Below are positions 1 through 14,000 of a stretch of DNA of 64,000 nt, one piece after another. Under the pieces are notes generated by a model, which worked only from the letters and a program-made list of their open reading frames with translations, had not been told where the DNA came from and did not search any database. A program made the translations under genes and the position numbers. Source of the stretch: Branchiostoma floridae (taxonomy: Eukaryota > Chordata > Leptocardii > Amphioxiformes > Branchiostomatidae); assembly GCF_000003815.2 (NCBI RefSeq), contig NC_049981.1:30322760-30386759 (forward strand), given 5' to 3'. Each line of letters opens with the position of its first letter. Position 1 is the first letter of the stretch.

Positions 1-1915
1 ACATCTATTCATGTACACTCATTTGATGAGGTGTAGAGAGCCTGCTTGGTCTACTTCAAAGAGCTTTATCTCTCGGTACATAAAGGACATCCTCTTTGCA
101 CCAGATGATATTTTGGGAGCTTCCTTCCTCCACAGTGTAAAACAAATATTAAAGAAGACTATCCAATAGTCATTTGCTAGATCATTGCAAATGGAATAAC
201 ATTAAGAAGATGAAATAACCAGGAACTTGCGAGTTTTCAACAACAACAGCAAGAATGCTATATCTGGGAGGGATGTCCTTAGTGCTAAATACCAGGTGGT
301 TATGATTTTTGTGATACTATTATTTTTGATATGAAATTAACAAGTGTGTTAAACCAAATGTGATTTTGGTGTTTAAAAATCTAGTTGGTACAAGTGCAAA
401 GTTGATTGGAAATAAAGTTTCAAAAGTATGCATGTCCTTGATTAATTAATTTGAATGTACAACAATACATATTGCCAAAACATGCTACTTTGAAGGATGT
501 AGTTCAACAGAACCTACATCAAAGTTAAGGCAGAAATTTGGTATTCATAACTGTTATGTGTGTGCGAGTGTGTGTGTGTTTGTGAAGACTCATTCTGTAT
601 CCATTATGATAGCTTGTGTGAATGCCCTTTGGCATGACACATTTGCACAATCAATGAGAAATGTTACTAGAAACTTTTTAAGAAAGTTAGCAAATTTGCA
701 AAATGCCATTTATGAAAGATTACAAAAGTTAGGTTGGCATTAGCACAGGGAGGCTTCTGGCCTTGCACTTAAGTCCACAACTGAAGAGGTAGTGAAATGA
801 AAAGTCTGTGCAAAGTCAGGAAATGATTGGTATGTCAGGCATTACGCTAGCCATGCCAACCAGTGGACACATTCAGTGGCACACACTTTTCCAATGCAAC
901 AGAAAAGATATTGTACACCATTTTCAGCAGATTAACTGTCTGGGTGGGTCCATTTCATGGCAAAATTCTGGAAAAGGTCCAGCAAAGCCATTTAGGTTCA
1001 GCATCACTGCATAGTCGCGTGATCCATCATTGGATGTAAAACATACTACTGGATTACTACTACCCAGAGATATCAAGATAAAGCACCAACATGCACAATA
1101 AACACTTCTCCTGTAGAGGCTTACACCCTCCTCCAGACCAAAGCAAATGAAAAAGAATACAACACGGTGTATTCCATATCACCTGGGGTGCCAGCCTGAC
1201 TGCGGTTAGGGATCGCCCAATGGCCAGAAGTGAGAGGACTGGAACCAAGGGAGCACGAAATGCGCCAGAAGTTGAGGAAATTTGGTATTCTCAAACCAAA
1301 ACTTGTAAAAACATCAATTACACCAATGAAATCTGGTATTCATTTTTTGACACATGGCAAATGCAAAGCATGCTTGGATTTTTCTATGGATAACGTAATA
1401 TACAGATTGGTCCAGAATACCTGTATCAAACATTATCATGAACCAAACATTAATCGTATTACCTGTACTAGATCCTTACTATGACTGATTTTTGTTTTCT
1501 TGGGAGATCTAAAAATCCAGGGTATAAATTCAATATCATTACAAAAAAAAAAAAATTACAGTTCTACCTGTAACCATTCTGTTCGCAAATACTAAAAGAG
1601 CAAAACTGTACAAGTTTGTGAACAGCTTATGCACTTTAAGTTATTACTAACTCCTCATTTTGCTTTGAATGATTGATGTTGTCAAGGATCATATAAAATG
1701 TATCCAATATAGAATTCCCAAACCTTATCCCCATAAAATGGTGATTTAGACGCAGGACCAAGATTTATGGGTTTCTTGAGAGATCACAGCAGTTTCATTT
1801 TTCAGCTATAAGGAAGAAGTGAAAACCTGGCAACACATGCTGAACACTTTGTAATTTTTTCCTGTGAATAAATCTCTTGGGAATCTGCTTGTATTATCTG
1901 ACGTCCTCAACTCAC
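1..1915. other. PKG intron, no exon recognised
   Basis: Sequence downstream (in gene direction) of the last PKG exon found. I looked on the minus strand for the next PKG exon, the start of the second cyclic-nucleotide domain, and saw no match. Only AT-rich intron-like sequence and short unsupported reading frames occur. Bases 80-120 resemble, in reverse orientation, bases 9085-9135, so part of this is dispersed repeat. Confidence 0.5.
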
Positions 1916-2021
1916 CTCTTGAGAAACTTGAAGTGTTCCTCCCTCCTGGTTCTCCCTGTCTTGATCATGATCATCTGGAAAATATTCCTGTCTATGGCCC
2001 ACAGCTTGGACTCAGTAACAG
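1916..2021 (-). CDS. PRKG: PKG coding exon 4 (end of cNMP domain A)
   Basis: 106-bp exon. The acceptor is ttttcag at 2028-2022 and the donor GTGAGT begins at 1915. It enters in phase 1 and leaves in phase 2. It encodes [19 protein letters not shown] and then a basic stretch ending FKFLK, matching the helix that closes the first cyclic-nucleotide domain of animal PKGs. Confidence 0.85.
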
Positions 2022-5000
2022 CTGAAAAATAACACAGATGCCAGGAAGACATATGAAATTAAGAGGAAAACTGGAATGAGTCAGGGAAATTTTATTGAAA
2101 TGATGATGAGCATGCCATTGAGCATCTTCATCAGTTAGAAACAAAATTAATGAGAGGGCAAACATGTTATAAGTGTAAGCTACATAGTTCTCATGGGGCC
2201 ACCATTATAGATCAAAACCGAGGCCAATGAGATAAACAAAAGTCTGTCCATCATAATTAGCAGTTATACTAATGATAGCATGGCAATTAGGATATTGACC
2301 AATAAGAGAATGGTTATCAAATATTTGCATTATTATGTTTTTATTTTGCATCTCCTAAAGGGACTATGAGATCAGTCTATACTACTCTAAATTGCTACTC
2401 TAAATCTTTTGGCACATAACACCAGTTATGATATTCATGGTTTGATCCTAAATTTGTGTGGTTTGGGGAAAAAATGTGTATAAGTTCGCAAACTCACCTT
2501 TGACAGTGGCTGTTCTGCTACAGTTATACAGGAGTGCCAGCTCTCCAAACAGTGTCTTTGGCCCCATGTTGCCCAGGTATTTCCCTCCTTTTGTCACCTG
2601 CAAGTCACCAACTGCAGAAAACATTGAACATGATGTCAAGAAAAACTCCACTTTAATTTTTACTACACATGTAAAATAAAGGGTCGCAGCATTCTGAAGA
2701 AGGGGACAGGCGGTTACTGAAATGTCTGCAGGTTGTTGTGTACTGGTTATGTGTAAGGAACTTCGTTGTACAGCATTTTGAGGCTTCATTTTTATTTATT
2801 GGTTTGGTTATTCAGCTTATAATTACAGAGGCAGGGCTGCCCAACTAGCCTGTGGCTAGTTCTAAAAAAAGTAGCCTGTGCCTAGCCTATCATTAGGCTT
2901 AGCGGTGCACACCCCAGTTTATTTGGGGTCTCAAATCGAGGCTGCGCACCCCCAAGTCGAGAGGCCGTCTCTTCAAGAAAATAGATCTAAAGCAGAAAAG
3001 CCGTATATGAGAATGACGGGTATCACTCCAGCTTTAAGAACAGCCGGGTTTCAGTTTCTTCACTCTCTTTACTTTTCATAATTTTGGGGGGAGAAAAGTT
3101 TTTTTCACGCAAAAAAGTATGCACAAAAAGGGGAATTTTGACGTGGAAATAAACCCATCACCTATAGTTTAGTCATGAAAATGACTGATATTGTCGGAAA
3201 GAGAATACACCTAAGATTAATCAGGCAAAAAATAAAGAAAATCGTAACACTGAGATTTTTACAATAACCGCGAGGCATACCAACACGGCCCACAGACCGC
3301 ATATGGACGGGAAATCTGGGTCAACGGCGAATCACTTCCAACGCGTAGAAATACAAGGAAGTGACCCTCGGGCCCAAAACCAATTTGCACCAAAAACACA
3401 TCACTTCTTACGCTTTTTAGCCATGCCAGTATTAAATGCCACTTCGCAGCAGATTATGAGAAATTTGAACTCAAACACGGACCCTCGAGACCCTTTCGTC
3501 ACATTTTTGTCGCGCACTATCTCGGACCCCTGTCGCGGAAGAATTGGTGTGTGCACCGTTAGGCCATACACCTTTGTGTCAATGGGTAGCAAAGGGCAGC
3601 AGGAGATGTTGGTACCACCAGAGGCAGTAAATTTTCCTTGTGATTTCCTATGAGTGAGGTGTAAGTGTAATATTGTTTTATGAGAGCTGTTGCAGAGCGG
3701 CATGTTTGACCTAGCCTTTGGCTTTGACCTTTGGCTCCCCAAATGGACCATGACCTTTGATACATTTGAGGAGGGACAATCCATAAACAACAATATTTTC
3801 AAGTGAAATACTGATAGAGAATGAACAAGGAATTACAGAAATGTTGGTTTCAGTTCAATTTTTCAATTTTACCAAATAATTATGAATCTTTAAAGTATGA
3901 TATTTTGTTAAATTTTTGGTGAATATCAGATTGGTTTTGAAATAAAATGCAGCTAAGGCCATGTCAATTGATTTCCTTGGCTCTCTGATTTTTAAAAATA
4001 TAAATGTAGCAAGCGGACATCATAAAAGCATATGGCAGGGAGGCAAATTTGACTATGGCTATATCTACTCCATAAACTGAGTGTACCAAGACATAAACCT
4101 GGTCCTCTGGCTTTGTTTTCCTTGTTTCTTTTCCAGTTAAGCATATATTTTATTTCCCTTTTAAAATGAAAAATGAGAAATTTTGTTGACAAAGACTATG
4201 TATTTAGCAATGTTGAACTGAAATTTTCCAATGTGCATATTGTACTCCTAGGTAATGGAAAATAAAGAGCAGACTACAGCTCATTATGATGGCCAAACAC
4301 AGTGTTCACTTTTGTAGCCGGATGGAGTATCATACAGTCAGGCCTAACTACAATGTCTTTCTTTTTAATGCTTTGTCCTTATATAGTACTGCTCACATGT
4401 ATGGTGGTGGGCGTTCTACTCAAAGAACTTGTTTGAGCACTCAGGACTGCACATGAGAGCATCGTAAACATAGAGCTGTGCTGAATAAATACTATATATA
4501 TAAAACAAACATGCTTTATGTAAAGATGGCCAAACACAGTGTTCACTTTTGTAGCCGGATGGAGTATCATACAGTCAGGCCTAAATACAACGTCTTTTAT
4601 TCTTAATGCTTTGTCCTTATATAGTACTGCTCACATGTATGGTGGTGGGCGTTCTACTCAAAGAACTTGTTTGAGCACTCAGGACTGCACATGAGAGCAT
4701 CGTAAACATAGAGCTGTGCTGAATAAATACTATATATATAAAACAAACATGCTTTATGTAAAGATCATTAGGCCCATAGGAAACAAAATGGTTAACATTG
4801 TGTGTGGTCCAAACTAAATCTGAATAATACATGAACGCCTGTTAGGCTGCTGACAGTTCTAATCTATTGATAATGACACCTCAATGATCAACAACCCTAT
4901 GTTCTGACACCCTTGTTCTGACATTATAACACCTCAGCCAATGTTCCAACACCCCCTAACTCTAGTCTGATTAAATCAAGCTTATAGCAGCCCATCCAAC

Positions 5001-8000
5001 TTCCTCTGGCCCCTGTCTGACCAGAATGTTTGTGTTTCACAGACTACCCATTACCCTAACCCTAAAATAGGGGTATTGGAACATAGGGGCATAAGAACAT
5101 AGGCTTCTTTATTGCTAATCAAATAATCAATATTGTCCATATACAATGTCTGGTAAATAATATGAAGTGTATCTGCTGCATCAAAGTTCATTTATTCCTT
5201 TTAAAACTATCATTCATTTTATCATTCGTCCGCTGCATCAAATGTTCATTCATTCATTTTACAACTAAAATTCATTCATTCCCTCCATCCTACCTTCTGC
5301 CACAAACAGCTGCTGGCCGGCCTCGCCCTCCTGTATGACCTTCTGTCCAGACTGGAACATCTGGAAGTCATTCCTTCCTTCCTTCATTCATTCACTCATT
5401 CATTCATCTGTTCATTCATTCATTCCCTCCTTCTCACCTTCTGCCACAAACAGCTGCTGTCCTGCCTCTCCCTCCTGGATGACCTTCTGTCCCAACTGGA
5501 ACATCTGGAAGTCATTCCTTCCTTCCTTCATTCATCCCTTTGTCACTTATTCATTCACTCCCTCCTTCCCACCTTCTGCCACAAACAACTGATGTCCAGC
5601 CTCGCCCTCCTGGATGACCTTCTGTCCAGACTGGAACATCTGGAAGTCATTCCTTCCTTCCTTCACTCACTCACTCACTCACTCATTTATTTGTCTGTTC
5701 ATTCATACATTCACTCCCTCCCTCCCTATATTTCCTACCTTCTGCCACGAACAGCTGCTGGCCTGCCTCCCCCTCCTGGATGACCTTCTGTCCAGACTGG
5801 AACATCTGGAAGTCCTTCCTTCCTTCCTTCACTCATTCACTCACTCACTCACTCATTCATTTGTCTGTTCATTCATTCATTCATTCCCTCCTTCCTACCT
5901 TCTGCCACAAACAGCTGCTGGCCTGCCTCGCCCTCCTGGATGACTTTCTGTCCGGACTGGAACATCTGGAAGTCATTCCTTCCTTCCTTCCATCCATCCA
6001 TCCTTCCTTCTTTCCTTCCTTCCTTCATTTATTTATCCATCTGTCATTCAATCCCTCCCTCCCTCCTCCCTACCTTCTGCCACAAACAGCTGCTGCCCTG
6101 CCTCCCCCTCCTGGATGACCTTCTGTCCGGACTGGAACATCTGGAAGTCCATGCAGTCCACGATCTCGCTGACCTGGATCGGGTCCAGATTCTTCATGAA
6201 GTCGTTCTGCTGGATCGCTTCCTTCAGCATCACCTTAACACTGGGGAGGGGGCAACAAGAAGAAATTGAAAGGGCTGGTATAAAAGATAAACTTAATGCA
6301 GTAAAATAGCTTTTTTTCTGGACTGTAAGGGAAGTGGGTAAAACTGGGGCGTCCAGATTCTTCATGAAGTTGTTCTGCTGGATCGCTTCCTTCAGAATCA
6401 GCTTAACACTGAGGAGGGGCAACAAGAAAAAAAATAAAGGGCTGGTAAAAAAGTTAAAGGTAGTCTCATAGCTTTCTTGAGGCTAAAGGGAAGTTGGTTA
6501 ACACTTGGAAGGGGGCAACAAGAACAAGACAAAAATTGAGGGGCTAGTAAAAAGGTTAAGGTAGTACCATGATAGCCTTTTGAGGACGGTAAAAAAATGG
6601 TAAATGTAGTCCCGTAGCCTTTTCAAAGCTGGGAAGGAAGTGGGTTGTTATCCACAGTGCCTATATTATATAGAGCAAAGTTTTGGGAGGCAGAGCTCAT
6701 CCCTCTCCTTCTACCACCTGTTACCTCCCCAAACCAAAGTCAGGTACCAAATTTCACACCTGGGTGGTGTAAGGAAAGTCGTGTCAAGCACCTTTCCCAA
6801 GGACACAACAGCTAGCAAGGAACACCTGTAGGAAACTAACCTGTAACCTCTTGATCTCTCATCCACTAGCTTAGCCATTCAATGTTACAAAAGGATTGAC
6901 ATTTTCTACAAGAAAGGAAACTTTGTACCATAAGCACCTTTTCAAAGCATTGTCCGGGATGATGGAAACAACTGTCAAAGATGAAGATAGACTCGTCATA
7001 GTCTTAGAGACGTTGTGACGAATGATGCTGAAAGAGTGGTTGAAATAAGCCATGCTATAAGAGGACCAAGGGACCAGTGCCTGGTCAGGAGACAACAGTG
7101 TGCCAAGACTAGCATCCAGCTGGTTAAATACTGCCTGTAAGGCATTTGGTTGTTTTATATAATCCAGTTTGGAACTGTAAATTGTAATTGCTTATTATAT
7201 AATAAGAAAAGTAGAAGGATTACCATTAGTCCTGCTATCGATGTGGGGGTGCTTTTCTAAAACATCTTAAGAGTAGACTGGGAAAGTGCGCACTCTGTGC
7301 ATCCTATGCTATCTACTGTGCCCGAAACACGCCTACATGGGACTGTACTTCAGGACTGTTTGTCTACAGAAACTAGTTGTGATTCTTGTTTTTTTTTAAT
7401 GAAATGTAACGTTAATGTTTTTAAACGATTTTAATCTGTCCTATTACATTGTATTCCTTTTATACCTTGCGCCCTCCTGAAAATCAGACAAAGGGCTGTC
7501 CTAGGTTTTAGTGTGTATAATTCATCTTGTGTGGAATAAAGATGATTTTTAACCCTTAACCTAAAGAGCAGTCATTTGGTTGGCTTATATAATACAGTGC
7601 TGGGGATAAACATTGTGGGGATGAATAACACCCTGGCAATATCAGAGGGTTTTACTAGAACATGTTGACCCCTGTACATGTGTGAAATCTTATATAAAAC
7701 GGTTTATATAATCTGTTTGCACTGTAATTAGGAGTGATAATGGGAAATTAGGAAGCTGATATTTCTTTAAAAATGGTTAACCTGTGTGCAAAAACTTATA
7801 TAACAAGACCACATTGAATCCAGGACAAAAGGTACAAAAAAATGGAAGTGATGTATTTCATGTGGAGGACCACAGGAAGAATAGCTGACAATATTGTTAA
7901 GCTAAATGTGGATCCAAATAAAGTCAAAGTACCAAAGATACATCCGTGAATAGTTTCATCAGGTTGGTACTTCAATGAATAAAGAGACTCTTTTTGCACA

Positions 8001-11000
8001 ACCACAGCTTTATTCACACTGACATTTCGGTGTCTATCACCTTCTTCAGGGCAATTCTGACTGGTTCACATTGTACTGCAGGACTGTTCAGATTATTTAC
8101 CAAAGATACACACACATATACACAAAGTCATACATACACACAAGGAGAGAAGTGTCAATTTTGAGATAGCTGTTGTGTTAAGAGCTGAATATTACATTAC
8201 TTCCTTCAGGAGCTCATCTCTCTCCTTCCACTGCCCTTTATGTGCCAATCAAAGTCAGGTACCCATTTTTACACTTGAGTGGAGGGAGGAAAATGTTTGA
8301 AGCGTCTTTCCCAAGCTGACAGCTATTCCAGAATTGAGCCTGTGTTCTCTCAAACTCATGTCTGTTAGCCTTGTCACTCAATGCCACAAAAGTGGTAACA
8401 ACTTTGTTGATTTATTCATTACTTTTCTATCATGCAGTTTATGTCATATAGAGAAATGAATGAAAGCGTACTCAAAACATTTGTGACTTGTAAGTATTTG
8501 TGTGTCTTCACCGTGGCAAATACCTCAAACATTTCATTATAATACTGTGACAATGTATAGTACATGTACATACAAGTAGCGAGAAGGAACAGAAGAAAGA
8601 AGAAAAATGTTTGCATTTTTTTTTATTTCACGGTGAAGTCGCCAACATGAAAACCGTGAACATAAATCCACTGTGAAAGTTTCTGCATTTACAGTATTAC
8701 ATAGTATCACTCCTAACCACCGGGAATTCAGCACTGAGGACATCCCTAACAGATAAAGCATTCTTACTGTTGTTGAAAACTCGCAAGATTCTTGTGCATG
8801 TTATATCATCTAAAAAATGTTATTTTATTTGCTGGCTATGATCTAGCAGCTGACTTTTGGTTTGTCTCCTTCGGTATTTGTTTTGCATTGGGGGGAGTTA
8901 CGTATAGAAAGAAGCCCCACCATGTCATTTTATCATTTTTGTTTGGAAAAAAAACATCAACAACTTAAAACTGCTCATGCCCATGTTATTTAATTTGCTA
9001 AAATGTTATTTTATTTGCTGGCTATAATTTTACAGCTCACTATTGGATTGTCCTCTTTCAAATTGGTATCTCTTTTACACTCTGCAGGATTTAAAGAAGG
9101 AAGCTCCCAAAACATCATCTTTCACTTAGCAAAAAAAGAAAGCATTAAAACTTTAAACAGCCAACGTCATCGCCTTTTTCCTCGTCTCCATGCTGATGAA
9201 TGGACCATAATAGACCTTTTGAACATGAATAACCACTTATTCCCTGGGGGGCAAATTGTAATCTGGGGCAATTCTCTGAGAGTATTTTCTCTCGTTTGTG
9301 AGGCACAGCAGGCTATTAGTGTGCTACAGTCAATCAGACAAGATAGCAGGCTGCTTCAAATCCCTCTCATGACTTTGAAGCAATCTTGCTTTGATTTCTG
9401 CTATTACTGTTTATCAGGGGGAGATATTGGTAAAAAAAAGTTTTTTTCTTGTTGGAGTCGGACCAGAAAATATTCAGTGGACCAGATGTTGGACTGATTA
9501 GAAAATGAAAAGATTACACGGCACTATGGCAGCAGGTTAACGTGTTTTGAGGCTTAATTGGTCCAAGAAAATGAGGAGAGTTCATAGTTATGTTAAGTCT
9601 ACAGTCAAACTTAACAGGGGCAGTTAGCATTGTTAACATGAAGATAGGATACTCCAACAAATATTACTGTGTAACAAAATGGACCATTGTTTTGAGTATT
9701 GCCCATTCAAAATTAGGTCCAGGTTCAGGTCCGTTTCTGGACCTGATCCTCTAGACCGTACCCATACCCCACCCCTACTGTATATGGTTCACCTATCACC
9801 ACTTCATCCATTAATAACCATAAAATGCCTTGTGCACTGAGTCTGTGTTTATTTGGTAGTCATAGAGAGGAAAAACCAAACTCTGTCCCCGTAATCTTCC
9901 TAGGCTTATCCCTCCATGTAGACCACACAGCTTTAAAAGTGATGAGGCTATTTATAACACAATTGACCTTAGAATGCAAAAGACTGAACCATCTCAGCTA
10001 GGCCGAGGAAAACAAATGTTGTGTTTCTGAGTTAGCTCATGTTGAATCGATTATATGGATGACATCCTCTGGTGACCCCGAAACTGATGCGAGTGTGCGA
10101 ATAAAAAAAAATGTGGCCTCCATTATGAAATATGAGTGGACAGGAAGGCTTGAACAAATGATTGGGTGTGGTATACTGGACAAAAGATTCTTCATTTTTG
10201 TTCTTTCACATCTTCTTCTTTGATCTTGGAATTAACACTGGAATTCTATGGCATTAATGAGCAGAACAGAGAAGTACAATTTTTACTACATAACCTACAT
10301 ACATCAAATGATCAAGACTTTAAATTGAGTGTTAAATACAGGGAGTATGTTTTGACTTTCATCACTCAGATGTCAGATCAGAAAATGTAACGCTAGTTCA
10401 CCTTTATTGCCGGGTGACCTTTATCTGTTGCTTTCAAAAACAGGGTACGTAGGAATATCAAGTCAAATGACGGTAGTTTCAAATTGCAATATGTTCAAAA
10501 TATTTTTCAGAATATGGCAGCTTGAAACTATTGTCCATCGACTCACTGCTCTGTTTTTAAAACAACGGATATACCGGTAGGTTATCTGCGGAAAAAGGTG
10601 AACCAGCCCCTTGCCAGTAGGATTGGTAGGATTTTGCTGGGGTCAGTCGGGTTCACCAGCAACACAACATTTGCATGTAGATGACACAGCTTTAAAAGTG
10701 ACGAGGCTATTTATAACACAACTGGCCTTGAAAGGCAAAAGACAGGGCCAAATGGATACTGCTATCATTGACAAGATCTGTGGTTTTGTCCATAAAGAGG
10801 TAAATGTAGGTTAAAGCTTGCTAGACTACAACACTGTATTGAAGAATATGGGGCTTTTTCAACATCTTTGAAAATTGGCAGCAATTAGAATAATTCTGAC
10901 AATGTTTTTATTCACGAAATGGCATTTCTGTCTTCCTATTCATTAGCTATTGACCGTCTTAACGGCAATCATAGTTGCAAGAGTAGAGAACGAAAGTACA

Positions 11001-14000
11001 TCTACTCTGTTAAGTAGGCAATGTTTGCACTCAACTCATGACTATAAAACAGAGGCCCAATTGCATATCATGAATTTAATTGATAAACAGTAAAGTAAAC
11101 TGTAGTGTGAATTTCAATGCCTTATGCAGGGTACTCCTTTTGTAACAGTGTTTGACATTGTATATGCACACTGTATATGTACATGTACATAGAAGTTAAA
11201 AAATCAGAATAGACATTTGCAATCTTTATGGTGAGATAAAAAGTAATTGGTATGCATACTATATTCCAATTTCTGGCCATACCAAGTTATTTCCTTATTC
11301 TTTGACATTTGACATAAAAATTGAACAAGAGGCTAGGTAATAGGTAAATAAAACAGAGGGTTGATAGACAAAACTTGAAACTGAATAAATTCACTCTCCA
11401 ACAAGATTTCTCCAGTGTGACTGACAAAAGACAGTTATTTGAAGTGTCTATTTCCAAAATCATATCCAGTTGCTCAAGTAACAGCTTTTTGGCACAATAC
11501 TAACACTCCTTGAATCTGTGTGCACAGAAATCCCCTTTGATTTTTTTTTCATTTCAAAACACCAGTTTCAAATCTGAGAACAAACCGGTGTGACCTCCAT
11601 ATGCCTACCTGCATGTGTATTCGGATGAGGGTAAAATGATTTAATTATGTGTCATATTATGGGAAAATGACCAAGTGATTACACCCAAGGGAGATGCAGT
11701 ATGATGAAATTATAATAGGGCCTTCACACTGAAATCAAATCAGCTGAGGAATCAAGCAGAACCAGCCGGAATGAACTATTTGCAAAATTTGTGCCACATT
11801 CGGTGCCATTCCGAGTGGGTATTCCAAATGGGCCTTAAATCCCCTTCACACGAGATAGAATGAGCCAGAATGCCGTCAGAATGAAAATCCTTTTCTATTC
11901 CTGTGAATTTGTAGTGTATTCTAGACATTCTCACTGCATGTGAGATATTCTTTTGGCCACATTCTGGCAGGATTTGAGATGGCATGCCGTTTTGGTTCTC
12001 CATCAAATGAGATAAGAATGTTTCGAATAATGTTGGAATGCCGTAGAATGCGGTCAGACTGCAGTTAGAATAGTTGGAATACACTTAGAATCCACTTTGA
12101 ATGCCATTCGATATTTATCCACTTCGAATGCACCTCGACAGTTTTTGACATGTCAAAAACTTTCGAGCCAGCCAAAAGAACGGGGACGAATATCTGGAAT
12201 GCAGTAAGAGTGTTTAGAATACAGTACAAATTGCCACGAATTGTTCGGAATAGAAAATAATTTTTTTTCCGACGGCATTCGGGCTCATTCGTGCTCTCGT
12301 GTGAAGGGGGCTTAAAGGAGACCAGAGGACCCAAACCTACACCACCTCTCCCTTGCATCAAAATGTGAATCTATATTCCGCAAAAAACAATCAAGATGAT
12401 AGCATGCCTAGGACAAAAAATGGTATTGTTTTGCAAGGTAACACACTAAAGGGGCATAATCAACCTTGCCCTTTATCTTCCCAACACCTACGTACATACC
12501 AAATATCATCGCAATTCATACAGAGGTCCTTGAGTAAGTAGTTAGGATTTCTTACTACAAGGTTGCTTGTTTTTTACTACAATTACAGTACTAAAAGTTG
12601 GAGAACTGTATTGTAGATTTTTGTTTTTGGCCACTAAGAAATACATCAAAAGCAACAGTGACAAGAGTATACATTGCAAATGCAGGAATGTTTGCAGTGG
12701 TTTTATGTTCTTTTTTGTAGCAACTGCTTCTCTGTAAGATCAAAACCACCTAGAAAAGATTTTGTTCTTTCTGTCTTCTCGCCTTGTCTAAAAGCTCTAT
12801 TACAAAAATAGTATTTACGCACTATACTTTACTGTACAGTATTATGATGTGTTAGCGGCCCCTGTCATGGTGAAGACACATTAATACTTACAAAGGACAA
12901 ATTGGACACAGACCCAATTCTTGAACATCAAATAGCACATATCTATCAAGAAGTGCTATGAGTCCAGAGGGTAAATATGATTAGATCAGTAACAGTTGGT
13001 TATGCCAGCACTGCAAAAAGCGCCTATTTCTTCTGTTCTGTCTGTTTTCGGCACCCTTGCCCAGTCACTGGTTGGTGATTCTAACTGGCTGTCTGTATAG
13101 CACAAGGTTTCTGTTTCATTCATTTATTCATTCATCTCTAAGCTACTACAACTTTTGAAAGTTGATTTCAAAGGGGCCAACCATACATGTAAACTAGACA
13201 AACAACGTGTTATATTCAGTCAAAGTTAAGACACCAGTGGCCAAATGCAGTAGATGAAAACTGAGGCGTCAAAACAAAATCAGTGTCCATTTTACCAAGG
13301 AGCTTTTAACGCTGATAAAACCTCCTTGATTTCACAGTCATAAAAGTTCAAAGGTCAAACCAAAAATATCAAAAGATGGAGTTACTTTTCAATATGCGAC
13401 TACAGCCCCATCACAAACTCAAAACCACTGCAAACATCACATTTTCTTCCTACAGTAAACATAAATGCACCTACAGTACGTTGCACTTTCAAACTTAGTT
13501 GCAATAGATCTCCCATGCTCCTCTTAATGTTGTCCTAGGCAATAGACACAAGTTTCTAGGAGCTTCTATCAAAACAAAATGTCAACCTGTAGCTCTGCGT
13601 AGCCCTGAAGGCATTTTCCAAATGGCAGGATTTAATTTCGATGTTTTTGTAAGCCTGTAAGAGTATCACATGCCTGGCCCCCATTGCATTTAATGGCTTT
13701 TTGACACTGATGTATGGCAAGGTCTTAGATGTTTTTTCCACAACAACAATGTTCATATCAGATATGGGCATTTTAATGCTTATAGACTAGATTTTCAAAG
13801 TTATGCTGGCTTTCTGGGATGCAACTACATTTTCAAAAGACTCAAGAGCGTATAAAAAAGTAAATCACACCTATCGATCATCATAGATCATACAGTGGAG
13901 CCTGCGCTTTGTAGAGATTGTGATCGTGATGAAGGATTGCAAATGTACCTGGCCAATTAAGAGTACTTGTCATTACGGCTGACAAAACCGATATTCTCCT

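Noticed and set aside
5335-6269. Plus-strand frames rich in His/Ser/Phe/Pro (SFLHSFIHS-type)
   Set aside because: Antisense translation of (CATT)n/(TTCC)n and the repeated PKG half-exon; not a protein.
9003-9497. 164-codon plus-strand frame with a hydrophobic start
   Set aside because: No recognisable domain. Its beginning is repeated at 8819-8860 and another part resembles 80-120 in reverse, so it is repeat sequence; codon composition is that of the AT-rich flank.
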